A DNA stretch of 11,771 bases from Ga0077527 sp049433545 (GTDB lineage Bacteria; Pseudomonadota; Gammaproteobacteria; Burkholderiales; SG8-41), in assembly GCA_049433545.1 (NCBI GenBank), contig JBMTEY010000083.1:1-11771 (forward strand). The letters are read 5' to 3'. Of the stretch, positions 5,696 to 11,771 are shown one piece after another. The notes below the pieces were generated by a model. It was given only the letters and a program-made list of their open reading frames with translations. It did not search any database and was not told the origin of the DNA. The number at the start of each line of letters is the position of its first letter. Position 1 is the first letter of the stretch. The position numbers and the translations under genes were made by a program.

Positions 5696-7216
5696 ATGAA
5701 CAAACCGTCAGACATGAATGCCGTTGCCGCCGTGCCGCTGTGGATCCACGGCAAGGCGCAGGCTGCAACATCAACCCGCAGCGCGGGGGTCACCAATCCG
5801 GCGACGGGCAAGGTCACGCGGCAGGTGCCGCTGGCGAACGCGCAGGATGTCGATGCCGCCGTGCAGTCGGCGCAGCGCGCATTCCCCGGCTGGCGCGACA
5901 CGCCGCCGCTGCGCCGCGCGCGCATCCTGATGAAATACCGCGAACTGCTGGATGCGCACCGCGACGAACTGGCGCGGCTGGTGACCGAGGAGCACGGCAA
6001 GACGCTGGCCGACGCCGCGGGCTCGGTGCAGCGCGGCATCGAGGTGGTGGAATTCGCAATGGGCATCCCGCACCTGCTCAAGGGTGAACACAGCGAGGAC
6101 GTCGGCACCGGCGTCGACACGCACTCGCTGCGCCAGCCTCTGGGCGTGTGCGCTGGCATCACGCCGTTCAATTTTCCGGTGATGGTGCCGCTGTGGATGT
6201 TTCCGGTGGCCATCGCCTGCGGCAACAGCTTCGTGCTGAAACCTTCCGAGAAAGTGCCTTCGGCGTCGCTGCGCATGGCCGAGCTGTTCCGCGAAGCCGG
6301 GCTGCCCGACGGCGTGCTCAACGTGGTGCACGGCGACAAGGAGGCGGTGGATGCGCTGCTGCATCACCCGCTGGTGAAGGCGGTGTCGTTTGTCGGTTCG
6401 ACGCCGATCGCAAAATACATTTACGAGACCTGCGCGAAAGAGGGTAAACGCGTGCAGGCGCTGGGCGGCGCCAAGAATCATGCCGTGGTGCTGGCTGATG
6501 CCGACCTCGATTTTGCCGCCGACGGCTTGATCGGCGCGGCCTACGGTTCGGCGGGCGAGCGCTGCATGGCGATTTCCGCGGTGGTGGCGGTGGAAAGCAT
6601 TGCCGACCAGCTGGTGGAGAAGCTAAAAGCGGCGGCGGGCAGGCTGAAGATCGGCGCCGGCCATGACAAGGCGGCCGACGTGGGGCCGGTGATCAGCCGC
6701 GTCCACCGCGACAAAATTGCCGCTTATGTCGACCAGGGTGTGGCGGCCGGGGCGAAACTGGTGCTCGACGGCCGTGGCCTCAAGGTCGCGGGCCACGAGG
6801 ACGGTTTTTTCATCGGCGCCTCGCTGTTTGACCATGTCAAGCCGGAGATGAGCATCTACAGGGATGAAATCTTCGGTCCGGTGCTGGTGGTGCTGCGGGT
6901 GAAAACGCTGGACGAGGCGATTGCGATGATCAACGCCAATCCGTATGCCAATGGCACCGCGGTGTTTACCCGTTCCGGGGGCGCCGCGCGGCGTTTCGAG
7001 CGCGAGATCGAAGTCGGCATGGTGGGCATCAACGTGCCGATCCCGGTGCCGATCGCCTATTACTCCTTCGGCGGCTGGCGCAATTCGCTGTTCGGCGACC
7101 AGCATGTGCACGGGCCCGAAGGCGTGCGTTTTTACACCCGCGGCAAGGTGGTGACCACGCGCTGGCCGGATGACAAGGCAGTGTCCGGCGGCTTCAACAT
7201 GCCGACGCTGGGCTGA
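5696..7216 (+). CDS. mmsA: CoA-acylating methylmalonate-semialdehyde dehydrogenase
   Basis: A 506-residue aldehyde dehydrogenase superfamily enzyme. It oxidatively decarboxylates (methyl)malonate semialdehyde to propionyl- or acetyl-CoA with NAD+ and CoA, in valine, beta-alanine or inositol breakdown. Visible features: KPSEKVPSA and VGSTPIAKYIYE of the NAD+ site; GGAKNHAVV, where MMSDH enzymes carry Lys-Asn; the catalytic Cys290 in AGERCMAIS; EIFGPVL; and the C-terminal YSFGGWRNSLFGDQHVHGPE signature. Together these separate MmsA from general ALDHs. The ATG at 5696 has GGAG at 5686-5689 with 6-nt spacing; an earlier in-frame TTG (5675) overlaps the lutB stop and is less likely. It sits between lutB and lutC and is probably co-transcribed with both. 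It could use malonate semialdehyde as well as the methylated substrate. Confidence 0.95.
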   Translation: MNKPSDMNAVAAVPLWIHGKAQAATSTRSAGVTNPATGKVTRQVPLANAQDVDAAVQSAQRAFPGWRDTPPLRRARILMKYRELLDAHRDELARLVTEEHGKTLADAAGSVQRGIEVVEFAMGIPHLLKGEHSEDVGTGVDTHSLRQPLGVCAGITPFNFPVMVPLWMFPVAIACGNSFVLKPSEKVPSASLRMAELFREAGLPDGVLNVVHGDKEAVDALLHHPLVKAVSFVGSTPIAKYIYETCAKEGKRVQALGGAKNHAVVLADADLDFAADGLIGAAYGSAGERCMAISAVVAVESIADQLVEKLKAAAGRLKIGAGHDKAADVGPVISRVHRDKIAAYVDQGVAAGAKLVLDGRGLKVAGHEDGFFIGASLFDHVKPEMSIYRDEIFGPVLVVLRVKTLDEAIAMINANPYANGTAVFTRSGGAARRFEREIEVGMVGINVPIPVPIAYYSFGGWRNSLFGDQHVHGPEGVRFYTRGKVVTTRWPDDKAVSGGFNMPTLG

Positions 7217-7224
7217 GCAGGGGC

Positions 7225-7872
7225 ATGTCAGCGCGCGCCAACATCATCGCCCGCATCCGCACCCGCCATGGCAAGGCGGTGACGGTGCGCGCCGCGGAAC
7301 GCGAAGCGGTGATGCAATACATCGCGGAGCATCCGCAGGGGCCGCGTCCCCATGTCGATGCCGACATCGTGGCGCGTTTCCGCGATCGCGCGTTGAACCT
7401 CACGACCACGATCGACGAAGTGCCGTCGCTGGCGGACGTGCCTGCGGCAGTGGCGCGTTACCTGAGCGAACGGGATTTGCCGCAGGCGGCCGTATGCTGG
7501 CCGGAGTTTGCCGCCCTCGACTGGGCTGCGCACGGATTGCAGGTGGAGTCGCGTGCTGCGCGCGGCGACGACCTGACCGGCATCACCGGCGCTTTTTGCG
7601 CGATCGCCGAGACCGGCACTCTGATGACGTGTTCAGGACCGCAGACGCCGCCCGCGGTGAGCCTGCTGCCGGAAACCCATATTGCCGTGCTGGCGCGCAA
7701 TCGCATCGTCAGTGGCATGGAAGACGCATGGGCGTTGTTGCGCGCGGAACGCGGCGAGATGCCGCGCGCGGTCAATTTCATCTCGGGACCGTCGCGCACC
7801 GCGGATATCGAGCAGACCGTCACCCTGGGGGCGCACGGGCCGTATCGGGTGCATGTGATTCTTGTCGCCTGA
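7225..7872 (+). CDS. lutC: LutC/YkgG-type LUD-domain lactate utilisation protein
   Basis: A 215-residue single LUD-domain protein. The C-terminal signature SGPSRTADIEQTVTLGAHGP is present, as is the GAFCAIAETGTLM strand typical of LutC/YkgG. It is the third component of LutABC. The start lies 8 nt after the mmsA stop. AGGGG at 7219-7223 is too close to the ATG to be ideal, so translation may depend on coupling to mmsA. The N-terminus MSARANIIARIRTRHGK fits the family. I see no internal defect. Confidence 0.93.
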   Translation: MSARANIIARIRTRHGKAVTVRAAEREAVMQYIAEHPQGPRPHVDADIVARFRDRALNLTTTIDEVPSLADVPAAVARYLSERDLPQAAVCWPEFAALDWAAHGLQVESRAARGDDLTGITGAFCAIAETGTLMTCSGPQTPPAVSLLPETHIAVLARNRIVSGMEDAWALLRAERGEMPRAVNFISGPSRTADIEQTVTLGAHGPYRVHVILVA

Positions 7873-7875
7873 GCG

Positions 7876-7889
7876 GGAGCGCAAGCTCC
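7876..7889 (+). other. Small GCAA-loop hairpin after lutC
   Basis: GGAGC-GCAA-GCTCC forms a 5-bp stem closed by a GNRA tetraloop, starting 3 nt after the lutC stop. It is not followed by a T-run (next bases GCCGGTTG), so it is not a convincing rho-independent terminator. It may stabilise the 3' end or mark the border between the lut and ATPase units. Confidence 0.35.
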
Positions 7890-7894
7890 GCCGG

Positions 7895-7908
7895 TTGACC
7901 TGGATCAA
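7895..7908. promoter_or_regulatory. FNR/ANR-type box TTGACCTGGATCAA
   Basis: The site differs from the FNR/ANR consensus TTGAT-N4-ATCAA at one base only (C for T at position 5) and keeps the required TTGA/TCAA halves. Its centre is about 106 bp upstream of the ATPase ATG and 23 bp past the lutC stop, so it belongs to the downstream unit. This implies control of the ATPase by an oxygen-sensing Crp/Fnr-family protein. I could not identify a clearly matching -10. Confidence 0.55.
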
Positions 7909-7926
7909 CGGATAACGGCCGCACCT

Positions 7927-7953
7927 GGACCACGATGGTCCGGACTGCCGGAC
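7927..7953 (+). other. Two overlapping, mutually exclusive dyads in the ATPase leader
   Basis: GGACCA-CGA-TGGTCC (7927-7941) and GTCCGG-ACTG-CCGGAC (7938-7953) each form a 6-bp inverted repeat, and they share bases 7938-7941. In RNA only one could form fully at a time; in DNA they could be adjoining protein sites. They lie between the FNR box and the mini-ORF. No known riboswitch class is recognisable. Confidence 0.35.
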
Positions 7954-7975
7954 GTTATGCGGTGAGGGAACGGAC

Positions 7976-8011
7976 ATGTATGCGTTGAATTCCGGGGCTG
8001 AGGGTGCATGA
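7976..8011 (+). CDS. 11-residue leader/coupling peptide MYALNSGAEGA
   Basis: ATG at 7976 opens an 11-codon frame that ends in TGA at 8009-8011, overlapping the ATPase start as ATGA (8008-8011). It has the best ribosome site of the region, GAGGGA at 7964-7969 with 6-nt spacing. The ATPase ATG has only GAGGG with 3-nt spacing. This layout suggests that ribosomes load on the mini-ORF and re-initiate on the ATPase. The peptide has no run of one amino acid of the kind seen in attenuators. A frame this short could occur by chance, but the ribosome site plus exact overlap make coupling credible. Confidence 0.4.
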   Translation: MYALNSGAEGA

Positions 8012-10674
8012 ACGCGCAGTCCGGCATGGAGCGGCAGTGGCATTGCATGAGCGCGGCGGAAGTGTCGGCGGCGCTGGCAAGCAACCCCGATGAAGGACTG
8101 CAGTCCGGCGAGGCCGCCGTGCGGCTGGAACAGTCCGGCCTCAACGAACTGGACGAGGGGCGGCGGCGCGGCCCGCTGCGCATCCTGCTCGACCAGTTTG
8201 CCGATTTCATGATCCTGGTGCTGCTCGCCGCCGCCGTGCTGTCGGGGATCATCGGGGACATTGCCGACACGCTGGTCATCGTCGCGATCCTGGTCCTCAA
8301 CGCGATCATCGGCTTTACCCAGGAATACCGCGCCGCCAAGGCGATGGCCGCGCTGCGGCGCATCGCGGCGCCTATGGCCGCCGTCATCCGCGACGGCCGG
8401 CGCATGACGATACCGGCACGTGAACTGGTGCCCGGGGATGTGGTGCTGCTCGAGGCGGGCAACATGGTTCCCGCAGACCTGCGCCTGACGGATACCGCGA
8501 GGATGCGGATCGAGGAAGCTGCATTGACCGGCGAGTCGGTGCCGGTCGAAAAAGATGCGGCAACCATTGCGCAAGCGGACGCCGCGCTGGGCGACCGTCG
8601 CAACATGGCCTACAAGGGCACGATCGTTTCCTACGGCCATGGCCGCGGCGTGGCCGCGGCCACCGGCATGGCCACGGAACTGGGGCGCATCGCGGCACTG
8701 CTGGCCGCGGAAGATGACGACAGGACGCCGTTGCAGAAGCGGCTCGCCGTGTTCGGGCAGCGCCTGGCGATCGCGGTGCTGCTGGTCTGTGCGGTGGTGT
8801 TCGCGGCGGGGTTGCTGCGCGGGGAACCGCTGCTGCTGATGCTGCTGACCGCGGTCAGCCTGGCGGTGGCGGCCATTCCCGAAGCGCTGCCGGCGGTGGT
8901 CACCATCGCCCTCGCGCTGGGCGCGTTCCGCATGGTCGGGCACCAGGCATTGATGCGCCGCCTGCCGAGCGTGGAGACGCTGGGTTCGATCACCTACATC
9001 TGCACGGACAAGACAGGAACGCTGACCGAGAACCGGATGCGCGTCGAAACCTGCATGCTTGAAGGCCGCAATGTGTCCCCGGAACAGCTCGAAGGTCCGG
9101 TGGCGGAGTGTCTGCTGACGGCGATGGCGCTGTGCAACGATGCTGTCGCCGATGATGGCGGTGTCGCCGGGGATCCAACCGAGGTTGCATTGCACGAAGC
9201 GGCGGGGCGCGCCGGTTTTGCCAAGGAAATTCTCGAGATCTATGCGCCCCGCCGCGCGGAACTGCCGTTCGACTCGGAACGCATGCGCATGACCACGTTT
9301 CATGCCGCCGCCGGTGCGGTCATGGCCTATACCAAGGGCGCGCCGGAAACGGTGCTGGCGCGGTGCGCCTCGGTGATGTCCGCTGCCGGCGAAACGCAGA
9401 TCGATCGTGCGGCGCTGGAGCGGCTGGCGGGCGAAATGGCCGAGGCCGGATTGCGTGTCCTGGCCGTCGCCTGCAGGCAGTGGCAAGACATTCCCGACCT
9501 GAACGACGTCGATGCGGTGGAAAGCCGGCTGACCTTCATCGGTCTGGTCGGCATGATCGATCCGCCGCGTGAAGAAGCGGCGGAAGCCGTGGCCATGTGC
9601 CGCACTGCGGGCATTACCCCGGTGATGATCACCGGTGACCATCCGGCGACGGCGCGGGCGATTGCCCGGCGGCTGGGCATCGCAGGTGAACACGATGCAG
9701 TGATGAGCGGCCGGGAACTGGTGGAACTGGATGACGCGCAGCTAGATGAGCGGGTCCGTGACACGCGGGTCTACGCGCGGGTCGATCCTGCACAGAAAAT
9801 CCGCGTGGTGGAGGCGCTGCAGCGCCGCGGCGAATACGTGGCGATGACCGGCGACGGCGTCAATGATGCGCCGGCGCTGAAACGCGCCGACATCGGCGTG
9901 GCGATGGGCCGCAGCGGCACCGATGTCGCCCGCGAGGCTTCCGACATGGTGCTGCTCGACGACAATTTCGCGACCATCGTCGCCGCGGTGCGCGGCGGGC
10001 GGCGCATCTACGACAACATACGGCGCTTCATCAAGTACGTGCTGACGACCAATCTCGCGGAAGTGCTGCTGATCTTCCTGGCGCCGTTTTTGGGCATGCC
10101 GTTGCCGCTGCTGCCGCTGCACATCCTGTGGGTGAACCTGGTGACTGACGGCCTGCCGGGGCTGGCGCTGACCGCGGAACCGGCGGAACCCGGCATCATG
10201 CGCCGCAAGCCGCGGGCGCCCGCCGAAACCATGTTTGCCGGCGGTGTCTGGCAGCACGTGTTGTGGGTCGGTGCGCTGATGAGCGGGCTGGTGCTCGGCA
10301 TCCAGGCATGGAGCATCGGTGCCGGCAATGCCAACTGGCAGACCATGGTATTCACGTCGCTGACGTTCACCCAGCTCGCGCACGTCGTGGCGATACGCTC
10401 GGATAGCGCATCGCTGGCCACTATCGGCCTGCTCTCGAACCGGCCGCTGCTGATCACCGTTGTGCTGACCGTGCTGTTGCAGCTGGCGCTGATGTACGTG
10501 CCGGCACTGGCGCGCATATTCAGCATCGCGCCGCTATCCGCCGCCGAACTCGCGGTTTGCGTGGCCTGCGCAGCCTTGGTGTTCCTGGCCGTCGAGGCGG
10601 AGAAATGGATGGTGCGGCGCGGGGTGCTATATGTACAGCATCAGACTCGCGGCGAAACCGGTTGTGGCCGCTAG
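8008..10674 (+). CDS. P2-type cation-transporting ATPase (Ca2+-like, MgtA/PMR1 group)
   Basis: An 888-residue inner-membrane pump. Order of parts: N-terminal cytosolic segment WHCMSAAEV; membrane helices M1-M2 (about 55-105); actuator loop TGES (174-177); M3-M4 with PEALP (Glu292); phosphorylation site DKTGT (Asp334); nucleotide domain KGAPE (443-447); hinge TGDGVNDAP (614-622); M5-M10 to the end. Ion-site residues of SERCA-type Ca2+ ATPases appear conserved: Glu292 in M4, Asn682 and Glu685 in M5 (TTNLAEVL), and Asn710, Thr713 and Asp714 in M6 (NLVTDGLP). Ca2+ or Mn2+ efflux is therefore the best guess; no heavy-metal domain or CPx motif is present. The start at 8008 overlaps the mini-ORF stop; ATG 8026 is an alternative. 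Regulation probably involves the FNR-type box. The Mrp subunits follow on the same strand. Confidence 0.93.
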   Translation: MNAQSGMERQWHCMSAAEVSAALASNPDEGLQSGEAAVRLEQSGLNELDEGRRRGPLRILLDQFADFMILVLLAAAVLSGIIGDIADTLVIVAILVLNAIIGFTQEYRAAKAMAALRRIAAPMAAVIRDGRRMTIPARELVPGDVVLLEAGNMVPADLRLTDTARMRIEEAALTGESVPVEKDAATIAQADAALGDRRNMAYKGTIVSYGHGRGVAAATGMATELGRIAALLAAEDDDRTPLQKRLAVFGQRLAIAVLLVCAVVFAAGLLRGEPLLLMLLTAVSLAVAAIPEALPAVVTIALALGAFRMVGHQALMRRLPSVETLGSITYICTDKTGTLTENRMRVETCMLEGRNVSPEQLEGPVAECLLTAMALCNDAVADDGGVAGDPTEVALHEAAGRAGFAKEILEIYAPRRAELPFDSERMRMTTFHAAAGAVMAYTKGAPETVLARCASVMSAAGETQIDRAALERLAGEMAEAGLRVLAVACRQWQDIPDLNDVDAVESRLTFIGLVGMIDPPREEAAEAVAMCRTAGITPVMITGDHPATARAIARRLGIAGEHDAVMSGRELVELDDAQLDERVRDTRVYARVDPAQKIRVVEALQRRGEYVAMTGDGVNDAPALKRADIGVAMGRSGTDVAREASDMVLLDDNFATIVAAVRGGRRIYDNIRRFIKYVLTTNLAEVLLIFLAPFLGMPLPLLPLHILWVNLVTDGLPGLALTAEPAEPGIMRRKPRAPAETMFAGGVWQHVLWVGALMSGLVLGIQAWSIGAGNANWQTMVFTSLTFTQLAHVVAIRSDSASLATIGLLSNRPLLITVVLTVLLQLALMYVPALARIFSIAPLSAAELAVCVACAALVFLAVEAEKWMVRRGVLYVQHQTRGETGCGR

Positions 10675-10690
10675 CGGGAATCCGTAAAAT
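10662..10690 (+). promoter_or_regulatory. Candidate promoter ahead of mnhE
   Basis: TTGTGG (10662-10667) and TAAAAT (10685-10690) are separated by 17 bp. The -10 matches 5 of 6 consensus bases and the -35 matches the TTG core. It overlaps the end of the ATPase gene and predicts a start near 10697. The antiporter genes could thus be expressed independently of, as well as with, the ATPase. Confidence 0.35.
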
Positions 10691-10699
10691 CGCGCGGAC

Positions 10700-10726
10700 A
10701 ATAATCGGGTGCAAATAATCGGATGC
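10700..10726 (+). repeat. Tandem 13-bp near-repeat AATAATCGGRTGC
   Basis: AATAATCGGGTGC (10700-10712) and AATAATCGGATGC (10714-10726) differ at one base and recur with a 14-bp period in the ATPase-mnhE gap. The second copy contains the ATG at 10723, an alternative mnhE start. This may be a local duplication or a pair of binding sites just downstream of the candidate promoter. Confidence 0.5.
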
Positions 10727-10749
10727 GCCTGGCAAACACTCGGGAATCC

Positions 10750-11241
10750 ATGTTCCGCTTCGTCAGTCTTTTTATAGTTCTGTTCCTGTTCTGGGTGGTG
10801 TTGTCCGGATTCTTCACGGCCTTCCTGCTCGGTGCGGGTGCGCTATGCGCACTGGCGGTGGCCTGGCTTGCCAGGCGCATGGACGTCATCGACCATGAAG
10901 GCCATCCGGTACACCTCGGGATGAGTGCGCTGAACTACTGGCCGTGGCTGGTCAAGGAAATAGCGAAATCGGCGTGGGCGGTTTCAAGGATCATCCTCGA
11001 TCCCCGGCTGCCTGTATCGCCGACAATGGTGAAGTTCGCGCCCGGGCAGCGCACGGTGGTGGGGCTGGTGACGCATGCGAATTCGATCACCCTCACGCCG
11101 GGAACGATATCGGTCGAAGTCGAGCCGGGTGAATTCGTGGTGCACGGTCTTACCCGCGACGGCGCGATGGGTTGCATCGATAGCGAGATGAATGCGCGGG
11201 TGAGCCGCTTTGAGGGTTCGGCGGTGAAGGAGGGCGGCTGA
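10750..11241 (+). CDS. mnhE: Mrp/Mnh cation:proton antiporter subunit E
   Basis: A 163-residue membrane subunit of the multi-subunit Na+(K+)/H+ antiporter. Two N-terminal hydrophobic helices (about residues 4-40) precede a cytosolic domain with the MnhE hallmark NSITLTPGTISVEVEPGEFVVHGL. Family members end shortly after this region. I prefer ATG 10750 because MFRFVSLFIVLFLFW fits family N-termini and gives the usual length of about 160. An ATG at 10723 adds nine residues and lies within the tandem repeat. Neither has a strong Shine-Dalgarno (GGGA at 10742-10745 before 10750). The stop shares one base with the mnhF start (TGATG). E precedes F and G, with no large subunit upstream inside this window. 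Confidence 0.92.
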   Translation: MFRFVSLFIVLFLFWVVLSGFFTAFLLGAGALCALAVAWLARRMDVIDHEGHPVHLGMSALNYWPWLVKEIAKSAWAVSRIILDPRLPVSPTMVKFAPGQRTVVGLVTHANSITLTPGTISVEVEPGEFVVHGLTRDGAMGCIDSEMNARVSRFEGSAVKEGG

Positions 11242-11522
11242 TGTTCACCGCCGCGGCAGCTGGGCTGCTGATCGCGCTGGCGCTGGTGCTGGCGCGCGCG
11301 ATGCTCGGCCCCTCGGTGTTCGACCGCGTCCTGGCGGCCAATACCATAGGCACTCTGGCGGTGTTGCTGCTGTCGGTGATCGGTTTTCTGACCGGGCGCC
11401 CGGAATTCCTCGACCTGGCGATCATTTACGGCCTGCTCAACGTGGTGGGCACCATTGCCGTGCTGAAGTTTTTCCGCTTCGGCGACCTCGGCGATCCCGG
11501 CGGCGAAAGCGCAAAACAATGA
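11241..11522 (+). CDS. mnhF: Mrp/Mnh cation:proton antiporter subunit F
   Basis: A 93-residue protein with three predicted membrane helices. The family pattern is clear: ARAMLGPSVFDRVLAANTIG between helices 1 and 2, then EFLDLAIIYGLLNVVGTIAVLKFF in the last helix. The length is standard for MnhF/MrpF. Its start overlaps the mnhE stop by one base and its stop overlaps the mnhG start as ATGA, so E, F and G are translationally coupled in one operon. The subunit is needed for antiporter complex assembly and has no catalytic activity alone. Confidence 0.93.
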   Translation: MFTAAAAGLLIALALVLARAMLGPSVFDRVLAANTIGTLAVLLLSVIGFLTGRPEFLDLAIIYGLLNVVGTIAVLKFFRFGDLGDPGGESAKQ

Positions 11523-11771
11523 ACGAACTGGTCAACGTGGTCAGCTGGGCCTGCCTGCTTGCCGGGGCGGTGTTCTGCGTGATCGGCGCGCTGGGCATGT
11601 TACGCATGCCTGATTTCTATACCCGGGTGCATGCAGCCAGCGTCACCGATACCGCAGGTGCCGGGCTGCTGCTGCTGGGCATGATGCTGCAGGCGGGCTT
11701 CACGCTGGTCACCGTGAAGCTGATCATCATCGGCCTGCTGATTTTCTTTACCAGTCCGACGGCGACGCATG
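11519..11771 (+). CDS. mnhG: Mrp/Mnh cation:proton antiporter subunit G (3' end cut by window edge)
   Basis: The first 84 residues of a small three-helix membrane subunit. The MnhG signature GMLRMPDFYTRVHAASVTDT is present, followed by a hydrophobic helix with GLLLLGMMLQAG and the last helix VKLIIIGLLIFFTSPTATH, where the window ends. Usual length is about 100-115 residues, so little is missing. The start overlaps the mnhF stop (ATGA). Larger Mrp subunits (A/B, C, D) would be expected downstream if the complex is complete. Confidence 0.92.
   Translation, partial: MNELVNVVSWACLLAGAVFCVIGALGMLRMPDFYTRVHAASVTDTAGAGLLLLGMMLQAGFTLVTVKLIIIGLLIFFTSPTATH

Noticed and set aside
5771..6481. 236-codon minus-strand frame opposite mmsA
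   Set aside because: Composition is typical of antisense frames in GC-rich genes (Arg, His, Gln repeats), and mmsA is unambiguous.
7876..7889. Rho-independent terminator after lutC
   Set aside because: The stem is only 5 bp and no T-tract follows, so I list it only as a hairpin.
7633..9693. 686-codon open frame on the minus strand opposite lutC and the ATPase
   Set aside because: It is rich in Arg, His and Gln with no domain pattern and mirrors the high-GC coding strand of two well-supported genes; it is a shadow frame.
1..11771. tRNA/rRNA genes, CRISPR arrays, insertion sequences, toxin-antitoxin or phage genes
   Set aside because: I looked for cloverleaf-like segments, regularly spaced repeats, transposase motifs and terminal inverted repeats and saw none.

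Overview
The window looks like chromosomal DNA from a GC-rich proteobacterium, most likely a betaproteobacterium. I base this on the strong G/C bias at third codon positions, the GreB sequence style and the gene repertoire. No 16S, tRNA or phylogenetic marker is present, so the lineage is an inference. Genes are tightly packed, and several start and stop codons overlap.

Left part (1-3001). A truncated IclR-family regulator runs off the left edge on the minus strand. Diverging from it is a plus-strand run: greB (transcript-cleavage factor), an HtrA-like trypsin-fold/PDZ protein whose catalytic His and Asp appear to be lost, and lutA. The greB stop and the protease-like start overlap as ATGA, and lutA follows after 28 nt, so the three are probably co-transcribed.

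Middle (3002-4271). A minus-strand island breaks up the lactate-utilisation genes. It holds a 70-codon coding remnant with no start codon (possibly the C-terminus of a Mur/FPGS-type ligase) and a complete amidohydrolase-2 family protein. Between the amidohydrolase and lutB lie an 18-bp imperfect palindrome and a good -10 element placed so close to the lutB ATG that its mRNA may be leaderless.

Catabolic block (4272-7872). lutB, mmsA (CoA-acylating methylmalonate-semialdehyde dehydrogenase) and lutC run head to tail. LutABC is known as an iron-sulfur, LUD-domain lactate-oxidising system. Here lutA is detached and an aldehyde dehydrogenase is interleaved, so the substrate may be a hydroxyacid other than, or in addition to, lactate.

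Ion-transport block (7873-11771). The leader contains a near-consensus FNR/ANR box, two overlapping dyads and a well-translated 11-codon mini-ORF whose stop overlaps the start of a P2-type (Ca2+-like) cation ATPase. Next come the E, F and G subunits of an Mrp/Mnh-type cation/proton antiporter. G is cut by the right edge, and the large antiporter subunits are expected beyond it. The block reads as a cation-homeostasis module that may respond to oxygen limitation.

I saw no tRNA, rRNA, CRISPR array, insertion sequence or prophage gene. The most notable points are the pseudo-protease coupled to greB, the split lut locus with mmsA inside it, the FNR box plus leader peptide ahead of the ATPase, the start-less gene remnant, and a G-free, AT-rich rare-codon patch in lutA.
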